Assembly (NCBI GenBank): GCA_946480465.1
Contig: CAMLJY010000024.1
Location: forward strand, 1-64,000
Direction of reading: 5' to 3'
DNA from: an uncultured Burkholderiales bacterium
Lineage (GTDB): Bacteria > Pseudomonadota > Gammaproteobacteria > Burkholderiales > Burkholderiaceae
DNA: 64,000 nt
A program made the translations under genes and the position numbers. Shown piece after piece: positions 37,596 through 46,203 of the stretch (positions within the stretch are counted from its first letter, which is position 1; each line of letters opens with the position of its first letter). The notes under the pieces are model-generated. The model had not been told where the DNA came from, ran no database searches, and worked only from the letters and a program-made list of their open reading frames with translations.

Positions 37596-38978
37596 TCAGC
37601 GCGCGCCCTTGCCCGTCAGCACCACGCCCACCGTCTCGAACAGCACGACGAAGTCGAGGAACAGCGAATGGTTCTTGACGTAGTAGAGGTCGTACTGCAG
37701 CTTCTCGGCCGAATCCTCGACCGTCGAACCGTACTGGTACTTCACCTGCGCCCATCCCGTCAGTCCCGGCTTGATGCTGTGGCGGACGGAATAGTAAGGA
37801 ATCTCCTGCTTCAGCTGCTCGACGAAGTAGGGCCGCTCGGGGCGCGGGCCAACCAGGCTCATCTCGCCCTTGAGCACGTTGAACAGCTGCGGCAGTTCGT
37901 CGATGCGGGTGCGGCGGATGATCCCGCCGACCTTGGTCACCCGGCTGTCCTGGGCGGCGGCCCAGACCGGCTTGCCATCCTTCTCGGCATCGGTGCGCAT
38001 GCTGCGGAACTTGGCCACCTTGAAGACCTTGCCGTTCGCGCCGACGCGTTCCTGGCGGTACAGGATCGGGCCGCGGCTTTCCAGCTTGATGGCGATGGCC
38101 GTCAGCAGCATCACCGGCGCGGACACGAGGATCAGGATCGTCGAGCAGACGATGTCGAAGACCCGCTTGACGGCCGTGCGGTACAGGCCCTGGTTGAAGC
38201 CATCGCCGAAGATCAGCCAGCCGGCATTGACGTAGTCGATGCGGATCTGGCCGAGCATGCGCTCGAAGTAGGTGGTGATGTCGAACACGCGCACGCCGGC
38301 CAGCTTGCAGTCGAGCAGTTCGCGCATCGGCATGCTGCCGGAGCGGCGTTCGGTGAGCGCGACCACGATCTCGTCGACGCCCAGGTGCCGCGCGGTGTCG
38401 GTGAGCGAGCGCTGGTTGCTCAGCCGTTCGGCCTCGGGCACGGCCGACTGCTTCTCGTTCGGACCGGGGAAGTAGCCGACGATGCGGGCCAGCGGATCAG
38501 CGGCCTTCAACGTGGCGCCGACCATTTGCGCGGCCGGGCCGGTGCCGAAGATCAGCACGCGGTTGCTGGCACGCGACTGGCCGGCCCAGTGGCCGACGAA
38601 GACGCGGCGCACGATCACCATCGAAATCACCAGCATCGCCGACACGCGCACGGCCGCGGTGTTGACGAAGTCGGTCGGCAGCAGCGCGAAGACCTGGTAG
38701 GTCAGCGCCAGCGCCAGCACCAGCGCCAGTGCGGCACGCAGGCAGGACTCGCCGATCGAGCGCTTGGCCACGCGCTGGTAGAGGCCGGAAAAGGCATTGA
38801 CGACGAACATGCCGGCGGCCAGCGTCAGCACGTGCGTTCCGGCGACCATGCTGCTGGTGGCCTGCGGGCCGCCCTGCACGAGCATCACCGCGGCGAGCGC
38901 GACCAGCGCGAGCCCCAGGTCGAACAGGATGCGGCGCAGCGTCCAGGCGTGGAAGTAGTGGTTGAAGACCCGAATCAT
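37596..38978 (-). CDS. Priming sugar-phosphate transferase, XrtA-associated
   Basis: A 460-residue polyisoprenyl-phosphate hexose-1-phosphate transferase. Four or five N-terminal membrane segments and a CoA-binding-like region (RVLIFGTGPAAQMVGATL) precede the bacterial sugar transferase domain from about residue 275 (KRVFDIVCSTILILVSAP, YRQERVGANGKVF, RIDELPQLFNVLKGEMSLVGPRP, KPGLTGWAQVKY). It starts the exopolysaccharide repeat by loading the first sugar phosphate on undecaprenyl phosphate. prsK follows 40 bases later on the same strand and may be co-transcribed. Confidence 0.94.
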   Translation of the reverse strand: MIRVFNHYFHAWTLRRILFDLGLALVALAAVMLVQGGPQATSSMVAGTHVLTLAAGMFVVNAFSGLYQRVAKRSIGESCLRAALALVLALALTYQVFALLPTDFVNTAAVRVSAMLVISMVIVRRVFVGHWAGQSRASNRVLIFGTGPAAQMVGATLKAADPLARIVGYFPGPNEKQSAVPEAERLSNQRSLTDTARHLGVDEIVVALTERRSGSMPMRELLDCKLAGVRVFDITTYFERMLGQIRIDYVNAGWLIFGDGFNQGLYRTAVKRVFDIVCSTILILVSAPVMLLTAIAIKLESRGPILYRQERVGANGKVFKVAKFRSMRTDAEKDGKPVWAAAQDSRVTKVGGIIRRTRIDELPQLFNVLKGEMSLVGPRPERPYFVEQLKQEIPYYSVRHSIKPGLTGWAQVKYQYGSTVEDSAEKLQYDLYYVKNHSLFLDFVVLFETVGVVLTGKGAR

Positions 38979-39319
38979 TTTTTCTCCCGCCAGTTTGCTG
39001 GAGGCCCGTCACTGGTCTGCTGGCGGACACAGCGATGGGTGCCCGCCCTGCGACGATCGGCCCGCCGCTGGCTCGTTTTGTGCTTGTCGCCCTCTCGGCC
39101 CGCTTCGTGGTCAAGCCTGCAGAGGCGCTCCCAAGGTGACGGGGGACTGTAAGCATCGCAAAACAGCCGCCGCAACCCCAGCCTTGAGGGGGCACTGCGA
39201 CCGATGTCACGAACCGGCGCGCGGCGTGGCCCCCAATCGACCGCCACTGCCGCGCGGAGCGCGATGGTAGGCGAATGGCGTGGGGGGACGGCGTTCCGAG
39301 GCGTTACCGCGCGGGCGGC
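38979..39319. other. Intergenic region upstream of priming transferase
   Basis: 341 bases between the priming transferase start and the end of the protease gene. On the minus strand a weak sigma-70 pair is visible: TTGCGG at 39170-39175, 18 bases, TACAGT at 39146-39151. No sigma-54 element, terminator or convincing small gene was found. Confidence 0.35.
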
Positions 39320-40090
39320 TCACCGGCGGCCCATCAGCTCGACTGCATGCCGCACCGGAATCGCGTAGCTGATGCCGGTGGGCTGGCTCAGCGCCGACTC
39401 GCGCGAGGCCTTGACGAAGACGCTGTTGACGATGCCCAGCACGCGGCCGCTGTCGGCATCGAGGACGGGGCTGCCGCTGTTGCCGGGATAGGCGGTGGCA
39501 TCGAGCTGGTAGACCTCGAAGCTGCCCTGTCGCATGCGCGCCACCGCGCGTTCGTTGAGCTGCCTGGCGCTGGGCTGGGGCTGGGCGATGGCCACGGTCG
39601 CCGCCACGATGCCGCGGTGCGTCACCGGAACGAAGCCCAGCACCACCCCGACCGGGTAGCCGATCAGCGCCACCGCGCTGCCGTCCTTGGCAGCGGCGGC
39701 GGGATCGGCCAGCGGCAGCGCGGGCACCGGCGGTCCGTCGAACTTCAGCAAGGCCAGGTCATGCGCGGCGTCGGCGGCGACGAGGGTCGCCGCGCGCACG
39801 TCGCGGTCGTCACGGGGCTTGGGCAGGACCACGGCGAGCCGGTCCGCCGGCTCGGCCTCCGGGGCCGGCGGCAGCACGTGTGCGTTGGTGATCAGGTGGT
39901 TGCCGTCGCCGACGACGAAGCCGGTGCCGCGGAAACTGAACCGCGGGTTCTTCAGCGCGTTGATGGTGCCCACCGCGAGCACCGAAGGCTTGGCGGCCTC
40001 GACCACCTCGACCAGCCCGGCACAGGCTGTCCGGACCAGCGCCGCCGCGAGCAGCAGGGCGGCGGCACCGCCGCGCAGCATCTTGTTCAT
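39320..40090 (-). CDS. Trypsin-like serine protease (S1C-type, no PDZ)
   Basis: A 256-residue exported protease. The signal peptide ends near LVRTACA. The catalytic residues are visible: His in LITNAHVL, Asp in AAHDLALLKF and Ser in YPGNSGSPV. No PDZ domain follows, unlike DegP. A similar protease is common beside PEP-CTERM genes, so a role in matrix or envelope protein processing is plausible. It stands alone; the octamer repeat lies about 80 bases upstream of its start. Confidence 0.88.
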   Translation of the reverse strand: MNKMLRGGAAALLLAAALVRTACAGLVEVVEAAKPSVLAVGTINALKNPRFSFRGTGFVVGDGNHLITNAHVLPPAPEAEPADRLAVVLPKPRDDRDVRAATLVAADAAHDLALLKFDGPPVPALPLADPAAAAKDGSAVALIGYPVGVVLGFVPVTHRGIVAATVAIAQPQPSARQLNERAVARMRQGSFEVYQLDATAYPGNSGSPVLDADSGRVLGIVNSVFVKASRESALSQPTGISYAIPVRHAVELMGRR

Positions 40091-40170
40091 CAGGCGGGGA
40101 TCGGAACAGGAGACGGGGCGCAGCCGCCTGCCGGCCGCGCAAGCCGGCGATTCTGCCAGCCGGGTCCGGC

Positions 40171-40290
40171 GCTCGGGCGCTCGGGCGCTCGGGCGCTCGG
40201 GCGCTCGGGCGCTCGGGCGCTCAGGTGCTCAGGTGCTCAGGTGCTCGGGTGCTCGGGTGCTCAGGTGCTCAGGTGCTCAGGTGCTCAGGT
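40171..40290. repeat. 15-copy octamer tandem repeat
   Basis: Fifteen uninterrupted 8-bp units without indels. In plus-strand order they are six GCTCGGGC, three GCTCAGGT, two GCTCGGGT and four GCTCAGGT, with a degenerate GCTCACGC unit at 40291-40298. The units vary only at two positions. The degenerate unit contains the stop codon (TCA, 40293-40295) of the FeeM-PilZ gene, so the array starts right at that stop and reaches to about 80 bases before the protease start. It should be unstable in copy number. Confidence 0.97.
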
Positions 40291-40292
40291 GC

Positions 40293-41615
40293 TCACGCGC
40301 AGGCCAGATCCACCTCGGCCGGTAGCGCGCCCTGTCCGGCTGGCCGCGGCGCCAGGTCGGCATGCGTGCGGCCGCGCTGAAGGGCATCGACGCAGGCATG
40401 CCACGCAGCATCGGCGGTGGTGATCTGGAAGCCGTACGACAGCGTGGTCGCCGCGTCGGCGGCCCGGCGCACGACCGTGGCGTCGACCACCGACCAAAGG
40501 CCTTCGCCCAGCTCCACGCTGAGCCAGCCGCGCTGCCCGGACGGCAGTGGCGCGTCGCCCTCGGCGCGGAAGCCGGACCGCGAGAGGTCGGTCAAGCGCA
40601 GCGGGCACTCGCCGCCGCCTCCCAGCGGCCGCCAACTGGCCGGGAAGCTGATCGAGTAGCGCGGGTGGGCGCGCTGCAGGGTCGCGTCCACCGGCTGCCC
40701 CGCGGGCAAAGGCCCCAGCGCATACATGCTGCGCAGCAGCAGCTGCCGGCGCGGGTCCAGCGCGGCGTAAGCGCGGGTGCGACGGACGAAGAAGTACTCG
40801 ATCAGCGCCTCGGTCATCACCGGATCGTTGGTGGTGTGATAACGCCTCAGCGGAGCGACCACGTTCGGCAGGCGGTGCTCGATGAAGTAGCGGTACAGGT
40901 TGCGCCGGTCCGGCCGCGTGCCGTAGCCGGCCTTCAGCTTGCCGGGCAGCGCATGCAGGTCCAGCGTCGCGCCGACGGCGGGCGCGCCGTTGGCGAAGTC
41001 GTAGCGGTCGACGACGGCCGCGGGCAGGCGTTCGAAGCCCAGCAGCGCCTCGTACATCTCGATCTTGTTCGGGTTGACCGCGATCACGAGATGGCGGGTG
41101 TCGAAATACGCCCGGCAGTAGTCGTGCATGAACTTCATCAGCGGGAAGAGGATGCGCCCGCCGGTGCGGCGGTAGTCGCGGTGCACCGCCAGCGCCGAGA
41201 CCTCGGCGATGCGCCCCTGCTTGGCCCGCACGGCAGCGAGGTCGAACGCGGTCTGCATCGGAAAGCCGAACAGGCCCTCCCGGATCAGCGACAGGGTGCC
41301 GACGACGCGCCCATCCACCTTGGCGCACAGCGTGGTCGTGGTGGGCAGCGCGTGGTACGCGGTGACGCGCAGGCCCGAGGGATCGGGCGCCATGTAGCCC
41401 TCGCCGACGTAGGCGTCGTGCAGCAGCGCGAAGCAGGCCTCCAGTTCCTCGCGGGTGTCGGCGATCTTCAGCTGCAGGCGCGGCCCGGGGTCGAATTCGC
41501 AATCGACCATGGCGCGCGCCAGTGCAAAGCGCCACGGCCGCGGCAGCAGCGCCACGGCGCGCCTGGTCAATTGATGGGCCGAACGCCTCAACACCGATCC
41601 CAGCGAACGCTTCAT
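40293..41615 (-). CDS. FeeM-type N-acyl amino acid synthase/acyltransferase with C-terminal PilZ domain
   Basis: A 440-residue two-domain protein. Residues about 45-280 form a GNAT-like autoinducer-synthase/FeeM core (IADTREELEACFALLHDAYV, RIAEVSALAVHRDYRRTGG), which in known members joins a fatty acyl chain from acyl-ACP to an amino acid. Residues about 312-405 are a PilZ domain with both c-di-GMP motifs intact: RxxxR at 315-319 and DxSxxG at 343-348. ATG at 41615 begins the homology. The combination suggests signal-lipid synthesis controlled by c-di-GMP. The acyl acceptor is unproven. Exosortase-linked acyltransferases of this fold are known. Confidence 0.85.
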   Translation of the reverse strand: MKRSLGSVLRRSAHQLTRRAVALLPRPWRFALARAMVDCEFDPGPRLQLKIADTREELEACFALLHDAYVGEGYMAPDPSGLRVTAYHALPTTTTLCAKVDGRVVGTLSLIREGLFGFPMQTAFDLAAVRAKQGRIAEVSALAVHRDYRRTGGRILFPLMKFMHDYCRAYFDTRHLVIAVNPNKIEMYEALLGFERLPAAVVDRYDFANGAPAVGATLDLHALPGKLKAGYGTRPDRRNLYRYFIEHRLPNVVAPLRRYHTTNDPVMTEALIEYFFVRRTRAYAALDPRRQLLLRSMYALGPLPAGQPVDATLQRAHPRYSISFPASWRPLGGGGECPLRLTDLSRSGFRAEGDAPLPSGQRGWLSVELGEGLWSVVDATVVRRAADAATTLSYGFQITTADAAWHACVDALQRGRTHADLAPRPAGQGALPAEVDLACA

Positions 41616-41756
41616 CGCTCCCCCTCGAGCCGCGGACGGCGGGGCCGCCGCCGGACCGCCCGGTGCGTCGCCCTCCCACGATGGATCTACGGCGCGCGGC
41701 GCGCCGGCTTGAGCCCCGGCGGCGCGATGCACGCAAACCGATACAAGTGTTGCGAC

Positions 41757-42284
41757 TCAGCCGGGCCGCTGCACCAGCCGCACGCGGCGCTGCCGGCCCT
41801 CGGGCCGGCCGATGTGGCCCAGCGGCAGCTCGGTGCTGGTCTTGATGCGGTTCAGCACGATGGACGACTTCACGTTGACGACGCCTGGCAGCCGCGTCAG
41901 CCGGCGCAGCACCGAGTCCGACAGCTCGTGCAGCGAGGCGGCGACGATCTGCAGCAGGTAGTCGGACTCGCCGGCGATCGAGTACGCATCGAGCACCTCG
42001 GGCAGGTCGGCCAGGGCGCGCTCGAAGGCCACGCCCTCCTCGCCGCCGTGCCGCGCCAGCGTCACGTAGGTGAAGGACCGCACCGCCAGGGACAGCACCG
42101 CGGGATCGAGCAGCGCCACGTAGGCGCGGATCACGCCCAGCCCCTCCAGCCGCTGGATGCGCCGGCTCACCTGCGAAGCCGACAGGCCCAGCCGCTCGCC
42201 CACGACCTGGTTGGTGGCATGGCAGTCACGCTGCAGCTGCACGAGAAGCTCGATGTCCAGCGGGTCGAGCAGCAGGTCGTCCAT
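41757..42284 (-). CDS. Lrp/AsnC-family transcriptional regulator
   Basis: A 175-residue regulator. The N-terminal helix-turn-helix LDIELLVQLQRDCHATNQVVGERLGLSASQVSRRIQRLEGLGVI is typical of Lrp/AsnC, and the C-terminal RAM domain (VLDAYSIAGESDYLLQIVA) binds an amino-acid effector. It is divergent from hppD, 133 bases apart, and is therefore likely to regulate aromatic amino-acid breakdown in response to tyrosine, phenylalanine or a related compound. ATG at 42284 begins the domain. Confidence 0.92.
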   Translation of the reverse strand: MDDLLLDPLDIELLVQLQRDCHATNQVVGERLGLSASQVSRRIQRLEGLGVIRAYVALLDPAVLSLAVRSFTYVTLARHGGEEGVAFERALADLPEVLDAYSIAGESDYLLQIVAASLHELSDSVLRRLTRLPGVVNVKSSIVLNRIKTSTELPLGHIGRPEGRQRRVRLVQRPG

Positions 42285-42332
42285 GAATCCCCCGGCGTTA
42301 TGCACATACCGTGCGCAATATAGCCATGCCAG

Positions 42333-42345
42333 CGCATCAGATGCG
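42333..42345. promoter_or_regulatory. Palindrome in Lrp-hppD intergenic region
   Basis: CGCATC-A-GATGCG, a perfect 13-base palindrome located 73 bases before the hppD start and 49 bases from the Lrp start. A second interrupted dyad, TATG-CA-CATA, lies near 42299-42308. Both are candidate operators for the divergent Lrp-type regulator. Confidence 0.45.
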
Positions 42346-42417
42346 TACACCTTGCGCGACAAGCGCTCAAGAATTCAACTCTCACGCGCCGACGCGCACC
42401 AAACTTCGAGGACCGCC

Positions 42418-43545
42418 ATGAGCCAGCCCAGTTCCCGTCCCGCCAGCATCGAACCGCACAACCCGATGGGTACCGACGGCTTCGAGTTCATCGAGTACGC
42501 CGCGCCGGACCCGGCGGCGATGGGCGCGCTGTTCGAGCGCATGGGCTTCAAGGCGATCGCCAAGCACCGCCACAAGAACGTCACCCTGTACCGCCAGGGC
42601 GAGATCAACTTCATCGTCAATGCCGAGCCGGATTCCTTCGCGCAGCGCTTCGCCCGGCTGCACGGCCCCAGCATCTGCGCCATCGCCTTCCGCGTGCAGG
42701 ACGCCAAGTACGCCTACGAACGCGCCATTTCGCTCGGCGCCTGGGGCTACGCCGGCGCGGCCGGCCCCGGCGAGCTGAACATCCCCGCCATCAAGGGCAT
42801 CGGCGACTCGATCATCTACTTCGTCGACCGCTGGCGCGGCAAGAACGGCGCGAAGGAAGGCGAGATCGGCAACATCGGCTTCTTCGACGTCGACTTCGAG
42901 CCCCTGCCCGGTGCCACGCTGGACGTGCCCGGCAACGGCCTGCAGCTGATCGACCACCTGACGCACAACGTGCACAAGGGCCGCATGGCGGAATGGGCCG
43001 ACTTCTACGAGCGCCTGTTCAACTTCCGCGAGATCCGCTACTTCGACATCGAGGGCCAGGTCACCGGCGTGAAGAGCAAGGCCATGACCAGCCCCTGCGG
43101 CAAGATCCGCATCCCGATCAACGAGGAAGGCAACGACAACAAGGGCCAGATCCAGGAGTACCTGGACCTGTACCACGGCGAAGGCATCCAGCACATCGCC
43201 CTGCTGTCGCGCGACCTGTACTCGACCGTGGACCGCATGCGCGGCAACGGCATCAAGCTGCTGTCGACGCCGGACACCTACTACGAGCTGGTCGACAAGC
43301 GCATCCCCGGCCACGGCGAAGACCTGCAGGCCATGCACCAGCGCCAGATCCTGGTCGACGGCAAGAAGGGCGACCTGCTGCTGCAGATCTTCACGGAGAA
43401 CCAGCTCGGGCCCATCTTCTTCGAGTTCATCCAGCGCAAGGGCAACGAAGGCTTCGGCGAAGGCAACTTCAAGGCGCTGTTCGAGAGCATCGAGCTCGAC
43501 CAGATGCGCCGCGGCGTGCTGAGCGCGGAACCGGCCAAGGCCTGA
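42418..43545 (+). CDS. hppD: 4-hydroxyphenylpyruvate dioxygenase
   Basis: A 375-residue Fe(II) dioxygenase converting 4-hydroxyphenylpyruvate to homogentisate in tyrosine degradation. The iron ligands are visible: His180 in IDHLTHNV, His259 in IQHIALLSRD and Glu336 in GPIFFEFIQRKG. Two vicinal-oxygen-chelate domains are present. ATG at 42418 has GAGGA upstream; a longer open frame from 42157 overlaps the divergent regulator and is not real. No other gene of the homogentisate pathway lies nearby. Confidence 0.96.
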   Translation: MSQPSSRPASIEPHNPMGTDGFEFIEYAAPDPAAMGALFERMGFKAIAKHRHKNVTLYRQGEINFIVNAEPDSFAQRFARLHGPSICAIAFRVQDAKYAYERAISLGAWGYAGAAGPGELNIPAIKGIGDSIIYFVDRWRGKNGAKEGEIGNIGFFDVDFEPLPGATLDVPGNGLQLIDHLTHNVHKGRMAEWADFYERLFNFREIRYFDIEGQVTGVKSKAMTSPCGKIRIPINEEGNDNKGQIQEYLDLYHGEGIQHIALLSRDLYSTVDRMRGNGIKLLSTPDTYYELVDKRIPGHGEDLQAMHQRQILVDGKKGDLLLQIFTENQLGPIFFEFIQRKGNEGFGEGNFKALFESIELDQMRRGVLSAEPAKA

Positions 43546-43661
43546 GGACACGAGCCGCCGCGCCGGCGTGACGCGCCGTTACCGCCGCGCGCCAGCCGTG
43601 GTGGCCGGGTGTACGACACTTCGGCCTCACGCCCGCGCGCGCCGCAGCCGGGCCCCGCCCG

Positions 43662-44567
43662 ATGCCGACGCCTCCCCCCGCCGCCGCCCGCGCCGCTTCC
43701 ACCGCCCAGCGCATCGATGGCCATGCCGGTCCGCCCGACCTGGACGCCGTCGCGCGCACGCTGCTGATTCCGCTCGCCGCGCGCGCCCACGGCGACGCGA
43801 TGTTCCCGGCGCTTGCGGTGAACGATCGCCACGCGGCGGCGCTGCTCGCGCAGCTGGAAGTCGACGTCGCGCCCTTCGTCGCCGACCGGCACTCGGTGTG
43901 CGGCGTGCTCAGCCGCACGCAGCTGATGCGCCGCGTCGCCGAGTCCTTCTTCGCCTGCCACCCGCGCGCCACCGGCGTTGCGCTGGGCGCCGGCCTCAGC
44001 CACTACCACCAGTGGCTGGACAACGGCCACAACCGCTGGATCGACGTCGACCGGGCGCCGGTCACCGCGCTGCGCGAACGCTGGCTGCCCTCGGCCAAGC
44101 GGCGCCTGAACCGCTGCGCGGACCTGAGCGACCCCGGCTGGTGGCAGCAGGCCGGCCTGCCGCAAGGCCGTGACGGCACGCCGCTGCTGCTGCTGGCCGA
44201 AGGGGTGCTGATGTACCTCGAGCCGCGGCAGGTCAACCACCTCTTGTGGCTGTTCGGTGAACACGCGCCGGCGGGTTCGCTGCTGCTGGCCGACTGCTTC
44301 GGCCGGCACCTGGTCGGGCTCGAAGCCTGGCATCCGAGCGTGCGGCTCACCGACGCGCGCTTTCGCTGGGGCCTGAAGGCGGTGGAAGACTTGGCGCGCC
44401 CGCACCCGCGGCTGCAGGTCGTGGCCGAGCAGCCGGTGATGGACGCGATGGGCCCGCCCGAGGCCTACGCGGCGCGCTGGTTCCGCTTCATGACCGGCGT
44501 GCCGTTCTACAGTGTCTACCTGCTCGGCGTGGGCCGGGATCCGGGAGACGAGGGAGCTGGAGCATGA
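43662..44567 (+). CDS. Class I SAM-dependent methyltransferase (LCM/PPM family)
   Basis: A 301-residue protein with the leucine-carboxyl-methyltransferase-type pattern: VARTLLIPLAARAHGDAMFP near the start, AGLSHYHQWLDNGHNRWIDVD in the SAM region, and LLLLAEGVLMYLEPRQV. Such enzymes methylate carboxylates or hydroxyls of small molecules or proteins. Its stop overlaps the start of the SDR gene (ATGA), so the two are coupled. A role in secondary metabolism is possible but unsupported. Confidence 0.8.
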   Translation: MPTPPPAAARAASTAQRIDGHAGPPDLDAVARTLLIPLAARAHGDAMFPALAVNDRHAAALLAQLEVDVAPFVADRHSVCGVLSRTQLMRRVAESFFACHPRATGVALGAGLSHYHQWLDNGHNRWIDVDRAPVTALRERWLPSAKRRLNRCADLSDPGWWQQAGLPQGRDGTPLLLLAEGVLMYLEPRQVNHLLWLFGEHAPAGSLLLADCFGRHLVGLEAWHPSVRLTDARFRWGLKAVEDLARPHPRLQVVAEQPVMDAMGPPEAYAARWFRFMTGVPFYSVYLLGVGRDPGDEGAGA

Positions 44568-45361
44568 CGACAGCATCGACCGACGCCGCGGTCGCGGTGG
44601 TCACCGGCGGAGCGCGCGGCATCGGCCTGGCGATCGCGCGCTGGTTCCTGGCCCGCGGCCACCGCGTGGCGCTGCTCGACATCGACACCGACACGCTGCG
44701 CCGCACCGAGGCCGCACTGGCCGACGCCGAACGCGTGCTGGCGCTGCCGACCGACGTCTCGCAGCCCGGCCAGGTCGACGGCGCGGTGGCGGCCGTGGTG
44801 CGGCGCTTCGGCCGCATCGACGCACTGGTCAACAACGCCGGCGTCGCGGTGTTCAAGCCCATCGGCGAGACCAGCTACGAGGACTGGCGCCACGTGCTCG
44901 GCACCAACCTCGACGGCGCCTTCCTCTGCACGCAGGCCTGCGCGCCGGTGATGCAGGCCGGCGGCGGCGGCGCGGTGGTGAACATCGCATCGATCTCCGG
45001 CCTGCGCGCCAGCACCCTGCGCGTGGCCTACGGCACCAGCAAGGCGGCCTTGATCCACCTGACGAAGCAGCAGGCGGTGGAGCTGGGCACGGTGGGCATC
45101 CGCGTCAATGCGGTGGCACCGGGGCCGGTGGACACCGAGATGGCGAAGCTGGTGCACAGCGTCGCGATCCGCTCCGACTACCACGACGTGATCCCGCTCA
45201 ACCGCTACGGCACGAGCGAGGAGATCGCCGAGGCCGTCGGCTTCCTCTGCAGCCCGGCGGCCAGCTACGTGAACGGCCAGGTGCTGGCGGTGGACGGCGG
45301 TTTCGACGCCGCCGGCGTAGGCCTGCCGACGCTGCGGCGCAACGCGGGCCAGGCCTCCTAG
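44564..45361 (+). CDS. SDR-family NAD(P)-dependent oxidoreductase
   Basis: A 265-residue classical short-chain dehydrogenase. The cofactor motif is VTGGARGIGLAIA, NNAGV follows near residue 90, and the catalytic Ser-Tyr-Lys residues lie in ASISG and AYGTSKAAL. AVDGGF closes the C-terminus. It acts on an alcohol or ketone; the substrate is unknown. The ATGA overlap with the methyltransferase suggests joint action on one compound. Confidence 0.88.
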   Translation: MTTASTDAAVAVVTGGARGIGLAIARWFLARGHRVALLDIDTDTLRRTEAALADAERVLALPTDVSQPGQVDGAVAAVVRRFGRIDALVNNAGVAVFKPIGETSYEDWRHVLGTNLDGAFLCTQACAPVMQAGGGGAVVNIASISGLRASTLRVAYGTSKAALIHLTKQQAVELGTVGIRVNAVAPGPVDTEMAKLVHSVAIRSDYHDVIPLNRYGTSEEIAEAVGFLCSPAASYVNGQVLAVDGGFDAAGVGLPTLRRNAGQAS

Positions 45362-45461
45362 CGCCGGAAGGACGCGGCACGGCCGAAGCGGCCGAAGCGG
45401 CCGGACGACGCCGGACGGCGGCGATCCCGGCGGCGGCCCCGGCGGCGAACGGCCCTCGGCA

Positions 45462-45998
45462 TCAGTGCATGCCGGGCGTGCCCATGGGCAGGAAGACGAC
45501 CCGGCGGGACGGCTGCGGCACCGACGATGACGGCACCGGCGCCGGCGCGGCAGCCTCGCCCGACCCCGGCGTGCCGCACACGCGCAGCATCGCACCCGCC
45601 ACCGCGTCCAGCTGCGCGGCGATGGCGCCGACGATGTCGTCGATCGACACCACGCCGGCCAGCTGCGCGTCGCCTTCCACCACCACCAGCCGGCGCACGC
45701 CGTACTGCAGCATCAGCTGCGCGGCCTGGTTCAGCTCGGCATCGGCGCGCACGGCCACCAGGCGGTGCCGTGCGATGTCGCCCACCCGCAAGGTCGGGAC
45801 GCTCGCTTCGCGCGTCAGACCTTCGAGCGCCAGGTCGCGGTCGGTGACGATGCCGGACACGCGGTGGCCGCCGTCCGCCTCGGACGTCACCACCAGCGCG
45901 CCCACCTCGTGCTCCCGCATCAGGTGAGCGGCCTCGGCCAGGCTGGCCGCGGCGTCGACGGTCACCGCGCCGCGGTGGCACAGGGTTCGGATGGACAT
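45462..45998 (-). CDS. CBS-domain pair protein
   Basis: A 178-residue cytoplasmic protein made of two CBS domains (residues about 5-65 with GALVVTSEADGGHRVSGIVTDRDL, and 72-125 with VRRLVVVEGDAQLAGVVSIDDIV). The Pro/Ser tail has no recognisable domain. CBS pairs bind adenosine nucleotides and sense energy state. Monocistronic; an FNR-like box lies 55 bases upstream of its ATG, suggesting induction under low oxygen or energy stress with the neighbouring Usp genes. Confidence 0.88.
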   Translation of the reverse strand: MSIRTLCHRGAVTVDAAASLAEAAHLMREHEVGALVVTSEADGGHRVSGIVTDRDLALEGLTREASVPTLRVGDIARHRLVAVRADAELNQAAQLMLQYGVRRLVVVEGDAQLAGVVSIDDIVGAIAAQLDAVAGAMLRVCGTPGSGEAAAPAPVPSSSVPQPSRRVVFLPMGTPGMH

Positions 45999-46053
45999 CG
46001 CCAGGCTCCGTGGATGAATGCGCCGATGTTCCGGCCGCGCCGCCCAAGGCGGC

Positions 46054-46067
46054 TTGCGCTGGCGCAA
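46054..46067 (-). promoter_or_regulatory. FNR-like box, CBS gene promoter
   Basis: TTGCG-CTGG-CGCAA, flanked by C and G so the dyad is 6+6. A possible -10 GAACAT lies 22 bases downstream on the minus strand (46026-46031). Confidence 0.55.
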
Positions 46068-46155
46068 GCGGCAGGACCCTGGCGGGCGGGCGCCGGCCGT
46101 GCACCGACCGGGACCCGCGCCCAGCAAGCGCCGGCCGCGTGCGGCAAGCCGCCCC

Positions 46156-46169
46156 TTGCGCCCGCTCAA
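46156..46169 (+). promoter_or_regulatory. FNR-like box, alcohol dehydrogenase promoter
   Basis: TTGCG-CCCG-CTCAA. A -10-like CAGAAT (46191-46196) lies exactly 21 bases downstream. It would start transcription almost at the ATG (46204), so a leaderless mRNA is possible. Confidence 0.5.
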
Positions 46170-46203
46170 GCGCATGGCGCGGCAGCGCCGCAGAATCAAC
46201 CGC

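Noticed and set aside
39275..40423. Plus-strand open frame through the octamer repeat, giving a Ser-Gly-Ala repeat protein.
   Set aside because: It is antisense to the protease and FeeM-PilZ genes, has no ribosome site, and the repeat peptide is just the octamer translated in changing registers.
45362..45461. Repeated GCGGCCGAA in the 100-base gap between the SDR and CBS genes as a terminator.
   Set aside because: The short direct repeat forms no clean hairpin with a T-run.
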